From Roseomonas sp. KE2513 (GTDB lineage: Bacteria; Pseudomonadota; Alphaproteobacteria; Acetobacterales; Acetobacteraceae), in NCBI RefSeq assembly GCF_016107305.1, contig NZ_RCVR01000001.1, positions 186,001 to 250,000 on the forward strand: a stretch of DNA of 64,000 bases. Direction: 5' to 3'. This document shows, one piece after another, positions 36,113 through 45,949 of this stretch (the stretch's first letter is position 1; every line of letters starts with the position of its first letter). The notes beneath the pieces were generated by a model. The model saw nothing but the letters and a program-made list of their open reading frames with translations. It ran no database searches and was not told the DNA's origin. The position numbers and the translations under genes were made by a program.

Positions 36113-36440
36113 CTGGCTGAAAGCCTCGCCAACCCACCCCCTCCGCAGCATCGAGCACCTGATCGTCCGCGCCTGCCGCCGCGCCCACCGCCTCCTCGGC
36201 CTTCCCTTCCTCCTCCTCACCCGCCGAATCGGCCTCCGCTCCGCCCTCCCGGCCCCGCCCTGGCTCCTCCCCGATCCCGATTTGTCCGCTTTCTGCGCCC
36301 GCAGCCTCCCGGGCACCCTGCCGACCACCCGCCGCGACATCGCCGCCCTGAAAACCCGCCTTCGCGCCCTGAAACACCTCTTCAAGGCCTCCAGGGGCCG
36401 CGCCCGCATCCCCCGCTCGGTCCGTCTGGCCTGGCCGTAA
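36113..36440 (+). pseudogene. Possible 3' gene fragment before purL
   Basis: From about 36113 the plus strand abruptly adopts the strongly C-ending codon use of the host genes and reads [21 protein letters not shown] ... [21 protein letters not shown] ... LAWP to TAA at 36438-36440. There is no start codon in the coding-like part; upstream the frame only shadows the hydrolase. Possibly the tail of a gene whose front was removed at the same junction. No family recognised. Confidence 0.35.
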
Positions 36441-36520
36441 GCACCGCCATGCGCCCAACACCCACCCCTACCCCCGAAAGCCCCCTCGACAAGCAGCAAA
36501 CCCCTGCCCAAAACCCGCCC

Positions 36521-38767
<2,247 letters not shown>

Positions 38768-38780
38768 GAGGAACCCCGCC

Positions 38781-39014
38781 ATGGCGATGCCCGCCGCCGA
38801 GATCGAGGCGCTCATCCGCGCCGCCCTGCCCGACGCCCGCATCACGATCGAGGACCTGGCCGGCGACGGCGACCACTACGCCGCCACGGTCATCTCCGAG
38901 AGCTTCCGCGGCATCCCTCGCGTGCGGCAGCACCAGATCGTCTACGCGGCCCTCCAGGGCCGCATGGGCGGCGCGCTGCACGCCCTCGCCCTCCAGACCT
39001 CCGCCCCCGAGTAG
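38781..39014 (+). CDS. bolA: BolA/IbaG family iron-sulfur regulator protein
   Basis: 77-aa BolA-like protein that works with monothiol glutaredoxin in iron-sulfur cluster handling. The fold signature [33 protein letters not shown] includes the conserved His of the RxxxH-Q segment. The ATG at 38781 follows GAGAGGA. It sits between purL and grxD, the arrangement usual in alphaproteobacteria, and 14 bp before its functional partner. Confidence 0.93.
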   Translation: MAMPAAEIEALIRAALPDARITIEDLAGDGDHYAATVISESFRGIPRVRQHQIVYAALQGRMGGALHALALQTSAPE

Positions 39015-39028
39015 AAGGAGCCACCTCT

Positions 39029-39370
39029 ATGTCCGACAACCCGGTCTTCCAGCAGATCAAGTCCGAGATCGACGCGAGCCCCGTCACCCTCTTCATGAAA
39101 GGCACGCCGGTCTTCCCGCAGTGCGGCTTCTCCGCCCGCGTCGTGCAGATCCTCTCCCACATGGGCGTTCCCTTCCGGGGCGTGAACGTGCTGGAGAACG
39201 GCGAGATCCGTGAGGGCATCAAGGCCTTCTCCAACTGGCCGACCATCCCCCAGCTTTACGTCAAGGGCGAGTTCGTCGGCGGCTGCGACATCGTCACCGA
39301 GATGTTCCAGTCCGGTGAGCTGGCGACGCTGCTCTCCGAGAACGGCGTCCCCCACTCCCAGGCGGCCTGA
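39029..39370 (+). CDS. grxD: Monothiol glutaredoxin, Grx4 family
   Basis: 113-aa iron-sulfur cluster carrier. The single active-site cysteine C32 is in the CGFS motif ([10 protein letters not shown]), and the GSH/cluster-binding blocks [23 protein letters not shown] are intact. It forms [2Fe-2S] complexes with BolA-type proteins, encoded directly upstream. The ATG at 39029 has AAGGAG upstream. Confidence 0.96.
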   Translation: MSDNPVFQQIKSEIDASPVTLFMKGTPVFPQCGFSARVVQILSHMGVPFRGVNVLENGEIREGIKAFSNWPTIPQLYVKGEFVGGCDIVTEMFQSGELATLLSENGVPHSQAA

Positions 39371-39386
39371 CCCCCTGGCCGGCGGC

Positions 39387-40616
39387 GTGCCGCCCGACAA
39401 ATCGGGCAGCCTCGCCGGCGCCTCCTGGAAGGTCGCCCTTTCCGTCACCCTGCTGATGCAGACCGTGGCGGCCTTCCTGAACCAGGGCGTGCCGGTGCTC
39501 GCCCCGCTCCTTACCGGCAGCGCCGGCCTGCCGCCCGAGGCGGCGGGCCACCTCTCGGCCCTCGGCACTCTCGGCGTGCTCGTCTTCCTCATCCTCGGCG
39601 GCCCTATCCTCGCCCGGCTCGGGCCGGTGAGGACGTTGCAGGCGGGCGCCCTGATCGGGGCGGCGGGCATGGCCCTGGCCTCGCTCGGCGGCACGCTCGC
39701 GCTGGCCGCGGCCTCCGTCATGATCGGCCTCGGCTACGGGCCCACGCCGCCTGCGGGCAGCCGCATCCTGGCGGCGACGGCGCCGCCCCGGCACCGCTCC
39801 CTCATCTTTTCCGTGAAGCAGGCGGGCGCGCCGCTCGGCGGTATGGTCGCAGGGCTCGTCCTCGCGCCCGTGGCGGTCGCCTGGGGCTGGCCCGGGGCGC
39901 TGGCGCTCGCGGTCGGGGTCGCGGTGGTGTCGGCCCTGGTTATCCAGCCGAGCCGCGCCTCCCTCGATGTGGAGCGGGAACCGGACCGGCCGGTGGGGAT
40001 GCGCGCACTGTTCAGCCGGCGCAACATCGTCGGGCCCTTCGCGGCGCTGCGCCTGCACCCTTTGCTGACCCCGCTGACGGCGCTCGCCTGCTCGCTCGCG
40101 ACCGTGCAGGGCTGCTTCTTCGCCTTCGCCGTCACCTGGCTGACCGAGACGCACGGCATGACGCTGGTGGAGGCCGGCATGGTCTTCGCGGCCATGCAGG
40201 CGGGTGGGGTGCTCGCGCGGGTGGTGCTCGGCTGGGCGGCGGACCGGACGGGCAACGCGGCGATGAACCTCATCGGCCAGGGGTTAGGCGGGGCGGCTGT
40301 CGTGGCGGTCTTCGTGCTGCTCCCTCCCCTCGGCTTCCTGCCGACGCTCGCGATCGGCGGGCTCGCGGGCTCGCTGGTGGCGAGCTGGAACGGGATCTAC
40401 CAGGCGGAGGTCGCGCGGCTCTCGCCGCCCGGGCGGATCGCGGAGGCGACGGCGGGGTCGAGCACGCTCTGCTTCCTCGGCTACCTCATCCCACCAGCGA
40501 TCTTCGCGGCGCTGGTGACGCTGACGGGCAGTTGGCTGCTGCCGCAGCTTCTCGCGGCGGGGCAGTTGCTGGTGGTGGCGCTGCTGGTACTGCCGCGGCT
40601 ACGGCGGGGCGGCTAG
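39387..40616 (+). CDS. MFS transporter
   Basis: 409-aa twelve-helix major facilitator from a GTG at 39387, 16 bp after grxD. The loop between helices 2 and 3 (GPILARLGPVRTLQAG) and the segment VMIGLGYGPTPPAGSRILAATAPPRHRSLIFSVKQAGAPLGG resemble CynX/NarK-like or anion:cation-symporter branches. Substrate unknown. Its stop TAG shares a CTAG tetranucleotide with the stop of the convergent TspO-type gene. Confidence 0.83.
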   Translation: MPPDKSGSLAGASWKVALSVTLLMQTVAAFLNQGVPVLAPLLTGSAGLPPEAAGHLSALGTLGVLVFLILGGPILARLGPVRTLQAGALIGAAGMALASLGGTLALAAASVMIGLGYGPTPPAGSRILAATAPPRHRSLIFSVKQAGAPLGGMVAGLVLAPVAVAWGWPGALALAVGVAVVSALVIQPSRASLDVEREPDRPVGMRALFSRRNIVGPFAALRLHPLLTPLTALACSLATVQGCFFAFAVTWLTETHGMTLVEAGMVFAAMQAGGVLARVVLGWAADRTGNAAMNLIGQGLGGAAVVAVFVLLPPLGFLPTLAIGGLAGSLVASWNGIYQAEVARLSPPGRIAEATAGSSTLCFLGYLIPPAIFAALVTLTGSWLLPQLLAAGQLLVVALLVLPRLRRGG

Positions 40617-41389
40617 GCGGCGAGCGTCGTCGCGCGGCGGCGCTGCCAGGTGACGGCGGCGACGAGGGCGAGCATGACGGCGGCGGCCAGGGCGGCCGGG
40701 ATGTTCACCTGGTTAATGCCTAGATTGGCCGCGATCACGGCCAGGAAGGCCCAGCCGACCGCGCCAGCGAACCAGGCGGCATCCCGGCGGAGGAGCCAGG
40801 CGATGGCGGCTGCGGCGCCGCCGGCCGCAAGCAGGATGACGACCGCGAAGAGGGTCGCGCCGATGCCGTGCTCCGGCATCATCCCGGCCGTGCGGGCGGC
40901 CGTGGAGAGGTTCACGAAGCTGGCCGCCGTGAGCCAGCCCGCCAGCAGGCCGGTGAGCGGGGTGACGATCCAGCGGGCGCCGAGGCCTGCCTCCGGCGTG
41001 TTGCGCGCGACGAAGAGGGCCGTGAGCGCGCAGGCCGTGCCGATGACGATGATCAGGAAGAGACCGAAGCCGACGCTGGCGGAGAGCTGGGAGATGAATT
41101 CCCAGAGGGTGTTGGCGGCGAAGGCGCCCGCGAGCGGCCAGCCGGTGCGCTGCGCGAGGGAGCTGCCGCGGTTGATAGGAAGAAATTGCCACACGCCGTA
41201 GGCGACGGCAAGGGCGAAAATAAGGGTCCAGATGGAGAAGGCGTAGCCGGCCGGGACGACCGGGGTTCGCGAGGCGGCCGCGACGGCGGCCATGGAAGTG
41301 CCCATGCCGAGCGCCGGCAGGAAGGCGACGATGATCTGCGCCCAGGGGAGGAGCAGGCAGAGGAGGCGGCGGAGGTGGTCCTGCTGCAC
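40613..41389 (-). CDS. TspO/MBR-related membrane protein
   Basis: 258 aa from a GTG at 41389, chosen because AGGGAA precedes it and the longer TTG frame would overlap the rpsD terminator. About seven hydrophobic helices; PAGYAFSIWTLIFALAVAYGVWQFLP is the tryptophan-rich signature of TspO-related proteins (usually five helices, so this is an enlarged relative). FAANTLWEFI and AGWLTAASFVN also fit. Probably a tetrapyrrole/sterol-type ligand or sensory protein; role here unknown. Confidence 0.68.
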   Translation of the reverse strand: MQQDHLRRLLCLLLPWAQIIVAFLPALGMGTSMAAVAAASRTPVVPAGYAFSIWTLIFALAVAYGVWQFLPINRGSSLAQRTGWPLAGAFAANTLWEFISQLSASVGFGLFLIIVIGTACALTALFVARNTPEAGLGARWIVTPLTGLLAGWLTAASFVNLSTAARTAGMMPEHGIGATLFAVVILLAAGGAAAAIAWLLRRDAAWFAGAVGWAFLAVIAANLGINQVNIPAALAAAVMLALVAAVTWQRRRATTLAA

Positions 41390-41404
41390 GCGGGCGATTC
41401 CCTG

Positions 41405-41443
41405 AAAACGAGGACGGCCGGAGGGTATCCCCTCCGGCCGTCC
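41405..41443 (-). terminator. Rho-independent terminator of rpsD
   Basis: A perfect 14-bp stem (41412-41425 with 41430-41443) and 4-base loop, followed on the minus strand by TCGTTTTC. It begins 40 bases past the rpsD stop. Strong intrinsic terminator. Confidence 0.85.
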
Positions 41444-41483
41444 GGGCAACGCTGCGATAGGCGCAGGGTTCAACGCGAACCCA

Positions 41484-42101
41484 TCAGCGCGAGTAGAACT
41501 CGACGACGAGGTTCGGTTCCATCTGCACGGGGTAGGGCACGTCCGACAGCTTGGGGGCGCGCACGAAGCTGCCCTTCATCTGGCGGTGGTCCACCTGGAT
41601 GTACTCGGGCACGTCGCGCTCGGCGGACTGGGCGGCGTCGAGCACGGCGGTCAGGCCCTTCGACTTCTCCTTCACCTCGATGATGTCGCCATCCTTCACG
41701 AGGTAGGAGGGAATGTTCACGCGCTTGCCGTTCACGGTGATATGGCCGTGGTTGACGAACTGGCGGGACGCGAAGGGGGTGACCGCGAACTTCATGCGGT
41801 AGATCACCGCGTCCAGGCGGCGCTCGAGCAGCTCGATCAGGTTCTCGGAGGTATCGCCACGGCGGCGCACGGCCTCATCATAGTACTTGCGGAACTGCTT
41901 CTCGCCGATGTTGCCGTAGTAGCCCTTGAGCTTCTGCTTGGCCATCAGCTGGATGCCGAAGTCGGTCGGCTTGTTCTTGCGGCGCTGGCCGTGCTGGCCG
42001 GGGCCGTACTCGCGCTTGGCGATCGGGGACTTGGCGCGGCCCCAGAGGTTCACGCCGAGGCGGCGGTTGATCTTGTACTTGCTTTCCGCGCGCTTGGTCA
42101 T
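41484..42101 (-). CDS. rpsD: 30S ribosomal protein S4
   Basis: Primary 16S rRNA-binding protein of the small subunit, 205 aa, typical length. The N-terminus [20 protein letters not shown], the central [27 protein letters not shown] (S4 RNA-binding domain) and the C-terminus end YSR are intact. The alphaproteobacterial form lacks the zinc cysteines. The ATG at 42101 has AAAGGA upstream. Monocistronic here, with its own terminator, outside the alpha operon. Confidence 0.97.
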   Translation of the reverse strand: MTKRAESKYKINRRLGVNLWGRAKSPIAKREYGPGQHGQRRKNKPTDFGIQLMAKQKLKGYYGNIGEKQFRKYYDEAVRRRGDTSENLIELLERRLDAVIYRMKFAVTPFASRQFVNHGHITVNGKRVNIPSYLVKDGDIIEVKEKSKGLTAVLDAAQSAERDVPEYIQVDHRQMKGSFVRAPKLSDVPYPVQMEPNLVVEFYSR

Positions 42102-42339
42102 GCGCCGGGTCCTTTCAGTGAGGTCCGGGTCTACGCCCCCGCATTCGCGGTGTGGCCGATGCCCGTGGTGTTGTCCTGGTAGTCCTTCGGCGGAACTGCC
42201 GAAGGCGGGCGCGCGCCGTTCCGGGGCAAAGGCCCCTTGGCACGTCCACGTTCCCGGGAAGAGCGCGGCCGATAGGCGATGGCGGCGCGCTTGTCAAACC
42301 AACCTTGCCAAAGCGCGGGGCGGTGCCATACCGGGCGGC

Positions 42340-42567
42340 ATGGGCATGCGCGAAGAAATCCTCCTCCTTGGGCTCTCGGCCGGGGTCCTCGGGGCGCTGG
42401 TGGGGGGACTGATGCTGGCGGTCGGCCTGGGGATGGTGACCCAGAACGCCCATGCGGGCTGGGTGCTGGTGATCCCGGCCGGGCCGATCGCGGGGTGGAT
42501 CGGGTATGCGATGGGAAAGCGGACGCTGAAGCGGCTGATGGCGGGGGAGTCGATCCGCGGGCGCTAG
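42340..42567 (+). CDS. Small two-helix membrane protein
   Basis: 75 aa from the ATG at 42340 (a second ATG at 42346 is possible). Two Gly/Ala/Leu-rich helices (about 6-28 and 37-56) and a basic C-terminus (MGKRTLKRLMAGESIRGR). No family recognised. The stop TAG overlaps the stop of the convergent acyltransferase gene in CTAG. Confidence 0.55.
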   Translation: MGMREEILLLGLSAGVLGALVGGLMLAVGLGMVTQNAHAGWVLVIPAGPIAGWIGYAMGKRTLKRLMAGESIRGR

Positions 42568-43334
42568 GCTGGTTCGGGTGGCTTTTGCCCGCCCGGAGCA
42601 GTCTGGGCGCCGCCTTGCCGAAAGGGAGCGAGCCCCCGGACGGCCGCTTCGGCCTGTGAGGAAACCGCCTCCCAACCGGTGCGGTCGTTGCGCGTCTCCG
42701 GGAAGTGGAGCGGCGAGCCGATCGTGAGGGTGAGCGGGCTGCCGGGCCTGGGCAGGCGAGACTGGGCGGGCCAGGCCTCGCGGGCGCCCTCCAGCCAGCA
42801 GGGGACGACGGGGATGTCGGTGCCGGCCACGAGCATGCCGAGGCCGGGCTGGAAGGGGGCCATCTCGCCGGTGCGGCTGCGGGTTCCCTCGGGGAAGAGG
42901 ATGTAGGCCAGGGAGTCCTCGGCGAGGCGGGCGCGCATGGTGTCGAGATCGCCGCGGCGGCTGCGGCCGCGCCATACGGGCAGCGCATTGATCGCGTAGG
43001 CGGAGAGGGCGGCGCGGGCGCTGTTGGCGAAGAAGAGGTCCCCGGCCGCCAGGGCATGGGCGCGGCGGGCGGCGGGGCCGCGGAGGGCGGCGGAGAGGGC
43101 GAGGGCGTCGAGGTGGCTCGCATGGTTGGCGACCATGACGAAGGGGCCGCTGCGCGGGAGGTTGTCTTGGCCCTCGATCCGGAAGCTGTGGGCGGTGCGG
43201 AGGTAGGCACGCACGGCGCGGCGCCAGGCCGTGTTGACGGCGAGGCCGACCAGGCCCGGCTCCCGCCCGAGGCTGCGGAGGCGGTCGGCGGGGGTGAGGC
43301 CGAGATCGCGGGCGGGGCGGAGGTTCCAGTCCAT
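42564..43334 (-). CDS. 1-acyl-sn-glycerol-3-phosphate acyltransferase family (PlsC-like)
   Basis: Adds an acyl chain to lysophosphatidate or a similar acceptor at the inner membrane. 256 aa. The HxxxxD motif is NHASHLD, and the glycerol-phosphate-binding motif is FPEGTRSRTGEM; VPCWLEG is the fourth block. The ATG at 43334 is 11 bp after the cytidylyltransferase stop. Third gene of a phospholipid operon. A Pro-rich tail closes the protein. Confidence 0.9.
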   Translation of the reverse strand: MDWNLRPARDLGLTPADRLRSLGREPGLVGLAVNTAWRRAVRAYLRTAHSFRIEGQDNLPRSGPFVMVANHASHLDALALSAALRGPAARRAHALAAGDLFFANSARAALSAYAINALPVWRGRSRRGDLDTMRARLAEDSLAYILFPEGTRSRTGEMAPFQPGLGMLVAGTDIPVVPCWLEGAREAWPAQSRLPRPGSPLTLTIGSPLHFPETRNDRTGWEAVSSQAEAAVRGLAPFRQGGAQTAPGGQKPPEPA

Positions 43335-43345
43335 GGCGGTGGCGC

Positions 43346-44329
43346 TCAGCCGGTGATGGAGCGGACAGGGGACGTCAGGCCGAAGCCGACGAAGTACTGC
43401 ACGAGATGGAAGACGGCGGGCGCGACGAGGAGGAGCGAGTTGAAGCGGTCCAGCACGCCGCCGTGGCCGGGCAGGACCGTACCCATGTCTTTGATGCCGA
43501 GGTCGCGCTTGATGGAGGAGAGGAGGAGGTCGCCCGCCTGCCCGGCCACGCTGACGAGCGCGCCCATGGCGATCAGCCAGACGGGGTTGGCGAGCGGCGT
43601 GCCGCGGAAGATAGCGGCGCCGACCAGGGCGACGAGGGTGGTCGTGACGACGACCGCGCCCATCGCGCCGGAGACAGTCTTGTTCGGGCTGGTGGCGGGC
43701 AGCAGCTTCGCGCCGCCGATGAGCTTGCCGCAGGTGAAGGCCGCGACGTCGTTCAGCGCGACGGCCGTGAGCAGCAGGAGGACGAGCGGGCGGTAGCCGG
43801 GGTCGTTCGCCATGTAGCCGAGATGAGCGAGGCCCGCGCCGAAGAGCATGAAGGCGAGGATGGCGAGTGCCGTGCGCTGGATGTAGCCGGCGGGACGGTC
43901 GAGCGGGATGGTGCAGACGGCGAGCGCGCAGGCGGTAAGCGGCCAGAGGGCGACGAAGAAGCCGTACCAGTGGTCGAGCGCCGCGAAGTTCACGGCGAGG
44001 ATGCCGAGGACGATGACGAGGCTCAACACGCGCTCGCGGAAGAGGCCGGTGGCGCGGGCGTACTCGCGGTAGCAGGCAAGCGAGAGGATCGTGACGGCGA
44101 GGATGGTCGGCACGCGTCCGACGAGGACGGGACCGAGCATCAGCGGGAGCAACACGCACCAGGAGGCCCAGCGGAGCCAGAGTTCCCGCCGGAATTCCGG
44201 CTTCGCGCGGCCGGAGCGCGAGAGCCAGAGGATGGCGAGGCCCGATACGGCGAGAACCGCGAGGGTCGCGAGGATGATGCCGGTTGTGACGGGGTGGGCG
44301 AAGACGCCGCCCTCGGGGTAGGGGATCAT
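43346..44329 (-). CDS. cdsA: Phosphatidate cytidylyltransferase (CdsA type)
   Basis: Makes CDP-diacylglycerol from CTP and phosphatidate. 327 aa, eight or nine helices. The CDS signature is complete: SSIKRDLGIKDMGTVLPGHGG followed by VLDR, preceded by NKTVSGAMG. The N-terminus has one more helix than short CdsA proteins. Its ATG overlaps the stop of the upstream phosphatidyltransferase gene (ATGA). It is probably a second, specialised CdsA acting with its neighbours, but the housekeeping enzyme cannot be excluded. Confidence 0.88.
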   Translation of the reverse strand: MIPYPEGGVFAHPVTTGIILATLAVLAVSGLAILWLSRSGRAKPEFRRELWLRWASWCVLLPLMLGPVLVGRVPTILAVTILSLACYREYARATGLFRERVLSLVIVLGILAVNFAALDHWYGFFVALWPLTACALAVCTIPLDRPAGYIQRTALAILAFMLFGAGLAHLGYMANDPGYRPLVLLLLTAVALNDVAAFTCGKLIGGAKLLPATSPNKTVSGAMGAVVVTTTLVALVGAAIFRGTPLANPVWLIAMGALVSVAGQAGDLLLSSIKRDLGIKDMGTVLPGHGGVLDRFNSLLLVAPAVFHLVQYFVGFGLTSPVRSITG

Positions 44330-44988
44330 GCGTGCGCCCTCAGCGCGCGGGCGGTGCCCTGGAGTCGGCGGAGGGCGGTGACCGCGGCAAGGGAGGTAAT
44401 CGCGATCAGCGCCCAGAACGGGAGCGCGCCCTGCCAGGAGAGGGGCGTGAGGGCGCACCAGACCGCCAGGGCGGTGACGAGGGCCATGCGCTGCTGCTTC
44501 GCCATGGGGCCGCGGAAATCGCTCGGCGCGCCGGCCGCGCGGCCCGTCGTGCGGATATAGGCGGTGGCCATGGCGGCGAGGGAGGCAGCGAGGCCCCAGG
44601 CGGGGCTGCCCGCGGCGATGCCGAGGCCGAGGAGGACGGCTGTGTCGGAGACGCGGTCCGGAACCTCGTTCCAGAGCTCGCCCACCGGGGAGGCGACGCC
44701 GCGGCCGATGGCGACCATGCCGTCCATGAGGTTGGCGAGCAGACGGAGCTGGATGAGGAGGGCGCCCGCAATCCAGAGGGAGCGGGCGACGCCGGGCCAC
44801 CAGGCGGTGCCGGCGAGTGCGAGGCCAGCGAGGAGGCCCGCCACCATGCCGGCGGCGGAGATGCCGTTGGGCGAGGCGCGGCGCGCGATCAGCCAGGCGG
44901 CGAGGGCGTTGGCGGGGCCGGTGTTGCGCGCGGCGATGGGGCGGCGGTCACCCCCCTGCACGTCGCCCGGAGTCCTAGTCGTTTCCAT
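44326..44988 (-). CDS. CDP-alcohol phosphatidyltransferase family protein
   Basis: 220-aa membrane enzyme that would transfer a phosphatidyl group from CDP-diacylglycerol to an alcohol. The family motif DxxDGxxAR-x8-GxxxDxxxD is recognisable but altered: NLMDGMVA with Asn for the first Asp, then GELWNEVPDRVSD with Asn for the third. The last Asp and the DG are intact. First gene of the phospholipid operon, coupled by ATGA to cdsA. Altered ligands may shift metal or substrate use, or reduce activity. Confidence 0.82.
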   Translation of the reverse strand: METTRTPGDVQGGDRRPIAARNTGPANALAAWLIARRASPNGISAAGMVAGLLAGLALAGTAWWPGVARSLWIAGALLIQLRLLANLMDGMVAIGRGVASPVGELWNEVPDRVSDTAVLLGLGIAAGSPAWGLAASLAAMATAYIRTTGRAAGAPSDFRGPMAKQQRMALVTALAVWCALTPLSWQGALPFWALIAITSLAAVTALRRLQGTARALRAHA

Positions 44989-45021
44989 GCCGGCAGACTG
45001 GCACGGCGGGCGGGCGGATGG

Positions 45022-45861
45022 CTAACCGTCGATCTGGGGGTCCACCGTTCCGGGATCGGTGGTCCCCGGTTCGGGCGCGGCCGGGCCGCCTCGGGCAACG
45101 CGGCCGCGGGAGAGTTCGGTGACGACGCCGTGGAGGGTGCGGAGCTCCTGCTCCGTCACCTCGCCGCGCTCGAAGAGGTGGCGGAGGTTGCGGACCATCC
45201 CTGGGCGCTTGGGAAGGTTCGAGAGGAAGCCGCAGGCGTCGAGCTCGCGCACGAGGCGGCCGAGGAAGCCCTCCAGCTCGCCCTTGGTGGCGACGCGGGT
45301 CTCGTTGGTCATGAAGGCGCGGGGAGGCGTGGGTTCCTCAGCGATCCACCACTCGTAGGCGAGGATCATCACGGCCTGCGCGAGGTTCAGGCTCATGTGC
45401 TGGGGGTTGAGGGGGTAGCGGACGAGGGTGTCGGCTCGGGCAAGGTCCTCGGTGTCGAGCCCTGCGCGCTCGGGGCCGAAGAGGATGGCGGCGCGGAGGC
45501 TGCCGGAGTTGATCGAGCGGAGCTCGGCGGCGGCGGCGCGGGCGGTGAGGACGGGGATGATGACGTGGCGCGGGCGCGGGCAGGTGGCGAGGACGCGGTG
45601 GCAGTCGGCGACGGCGTCCTCCACCGTCTCGAAGACCGTGGCGGCGTCGAGGATGCGGTCGGCGCCGGAGGAGGCACGCCAGGCGGTGGACTGGGGCCAG
45701 CCGTCGCGCGGGGCGACAAGACGGAGGTGGAACAGCCCGCCATTCGCCATGGCGCGGGCGACGGTGCCGATGTTCTGCGCGAGTTGCGGGCGGACGAGGA
45801 CCACGACGGGGCTCTCGCCCGGCGGGGGTTCCAGGAGGGCGCCGCCCTCTCTGCCGGTCAT
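45022..45861 (-). CDS. TrmH/SpoU family RNA methyltransferase (TrmJ-like)
   Basis: SPOUT-fold 2'-O-methyltransferase, 279 aa, using S-adenosylmethionine. The three knot motifs are visible: PQLAQNIGTVARAMANGGL, LFGPERAGLDTEDLARAD and NPQHMSLNLAQAVMILAYE. The C-terminal helical extension (FLGRLVRELDACGFL ... VRNLRHLFERGEVTEQELRTLHGV) is TrmJ-like, suggesting tRNA position 32. The ATG at 45861 is chosen by domain start. The Pro/Gly-rich tail is not conserved in the family. Confidence 0.9.
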   Translation of the reverse strand: MTGREGGALLEPPPGESPVVVLVRPQLAQNIGTVARAMANGGLFHLRLVAPRDGWPQSTAWRASSGADRILDAATVFETVEDAVADCHRVLATCPRPRHVIIPVLTARAAAAELRSINSGSLRAAILFGPERAGLDTEDLARADTLVRYPLNPQHMSLNLAQAVMILAYEWWIAEEPTPPRAFMTNETRVATKGELEGFLGRLVRELDACGFLSNLPKRPGMVRNLRHLFERGEVTEQELRTLHGVVTELSRGRVARGGPAAPEPGTTDPGTVDPQIDG

Positions 45862-45949
45862 GGATGGGGCCTCATGCGCGGGGCCATGCCGTGCGGCGCG
45901 GGGTTCGGCAAGGGGTTCCTGCCCTACCCAGGGACGGCGGCGGGTCGAA

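Noticed and set aside
36449-36520. Upstream ATG start for purL
   Set aside because: It would add 24 Pro/Thr/Gln-rich residues not expected in PurL; the ATG at 36521 gives the family-like start.
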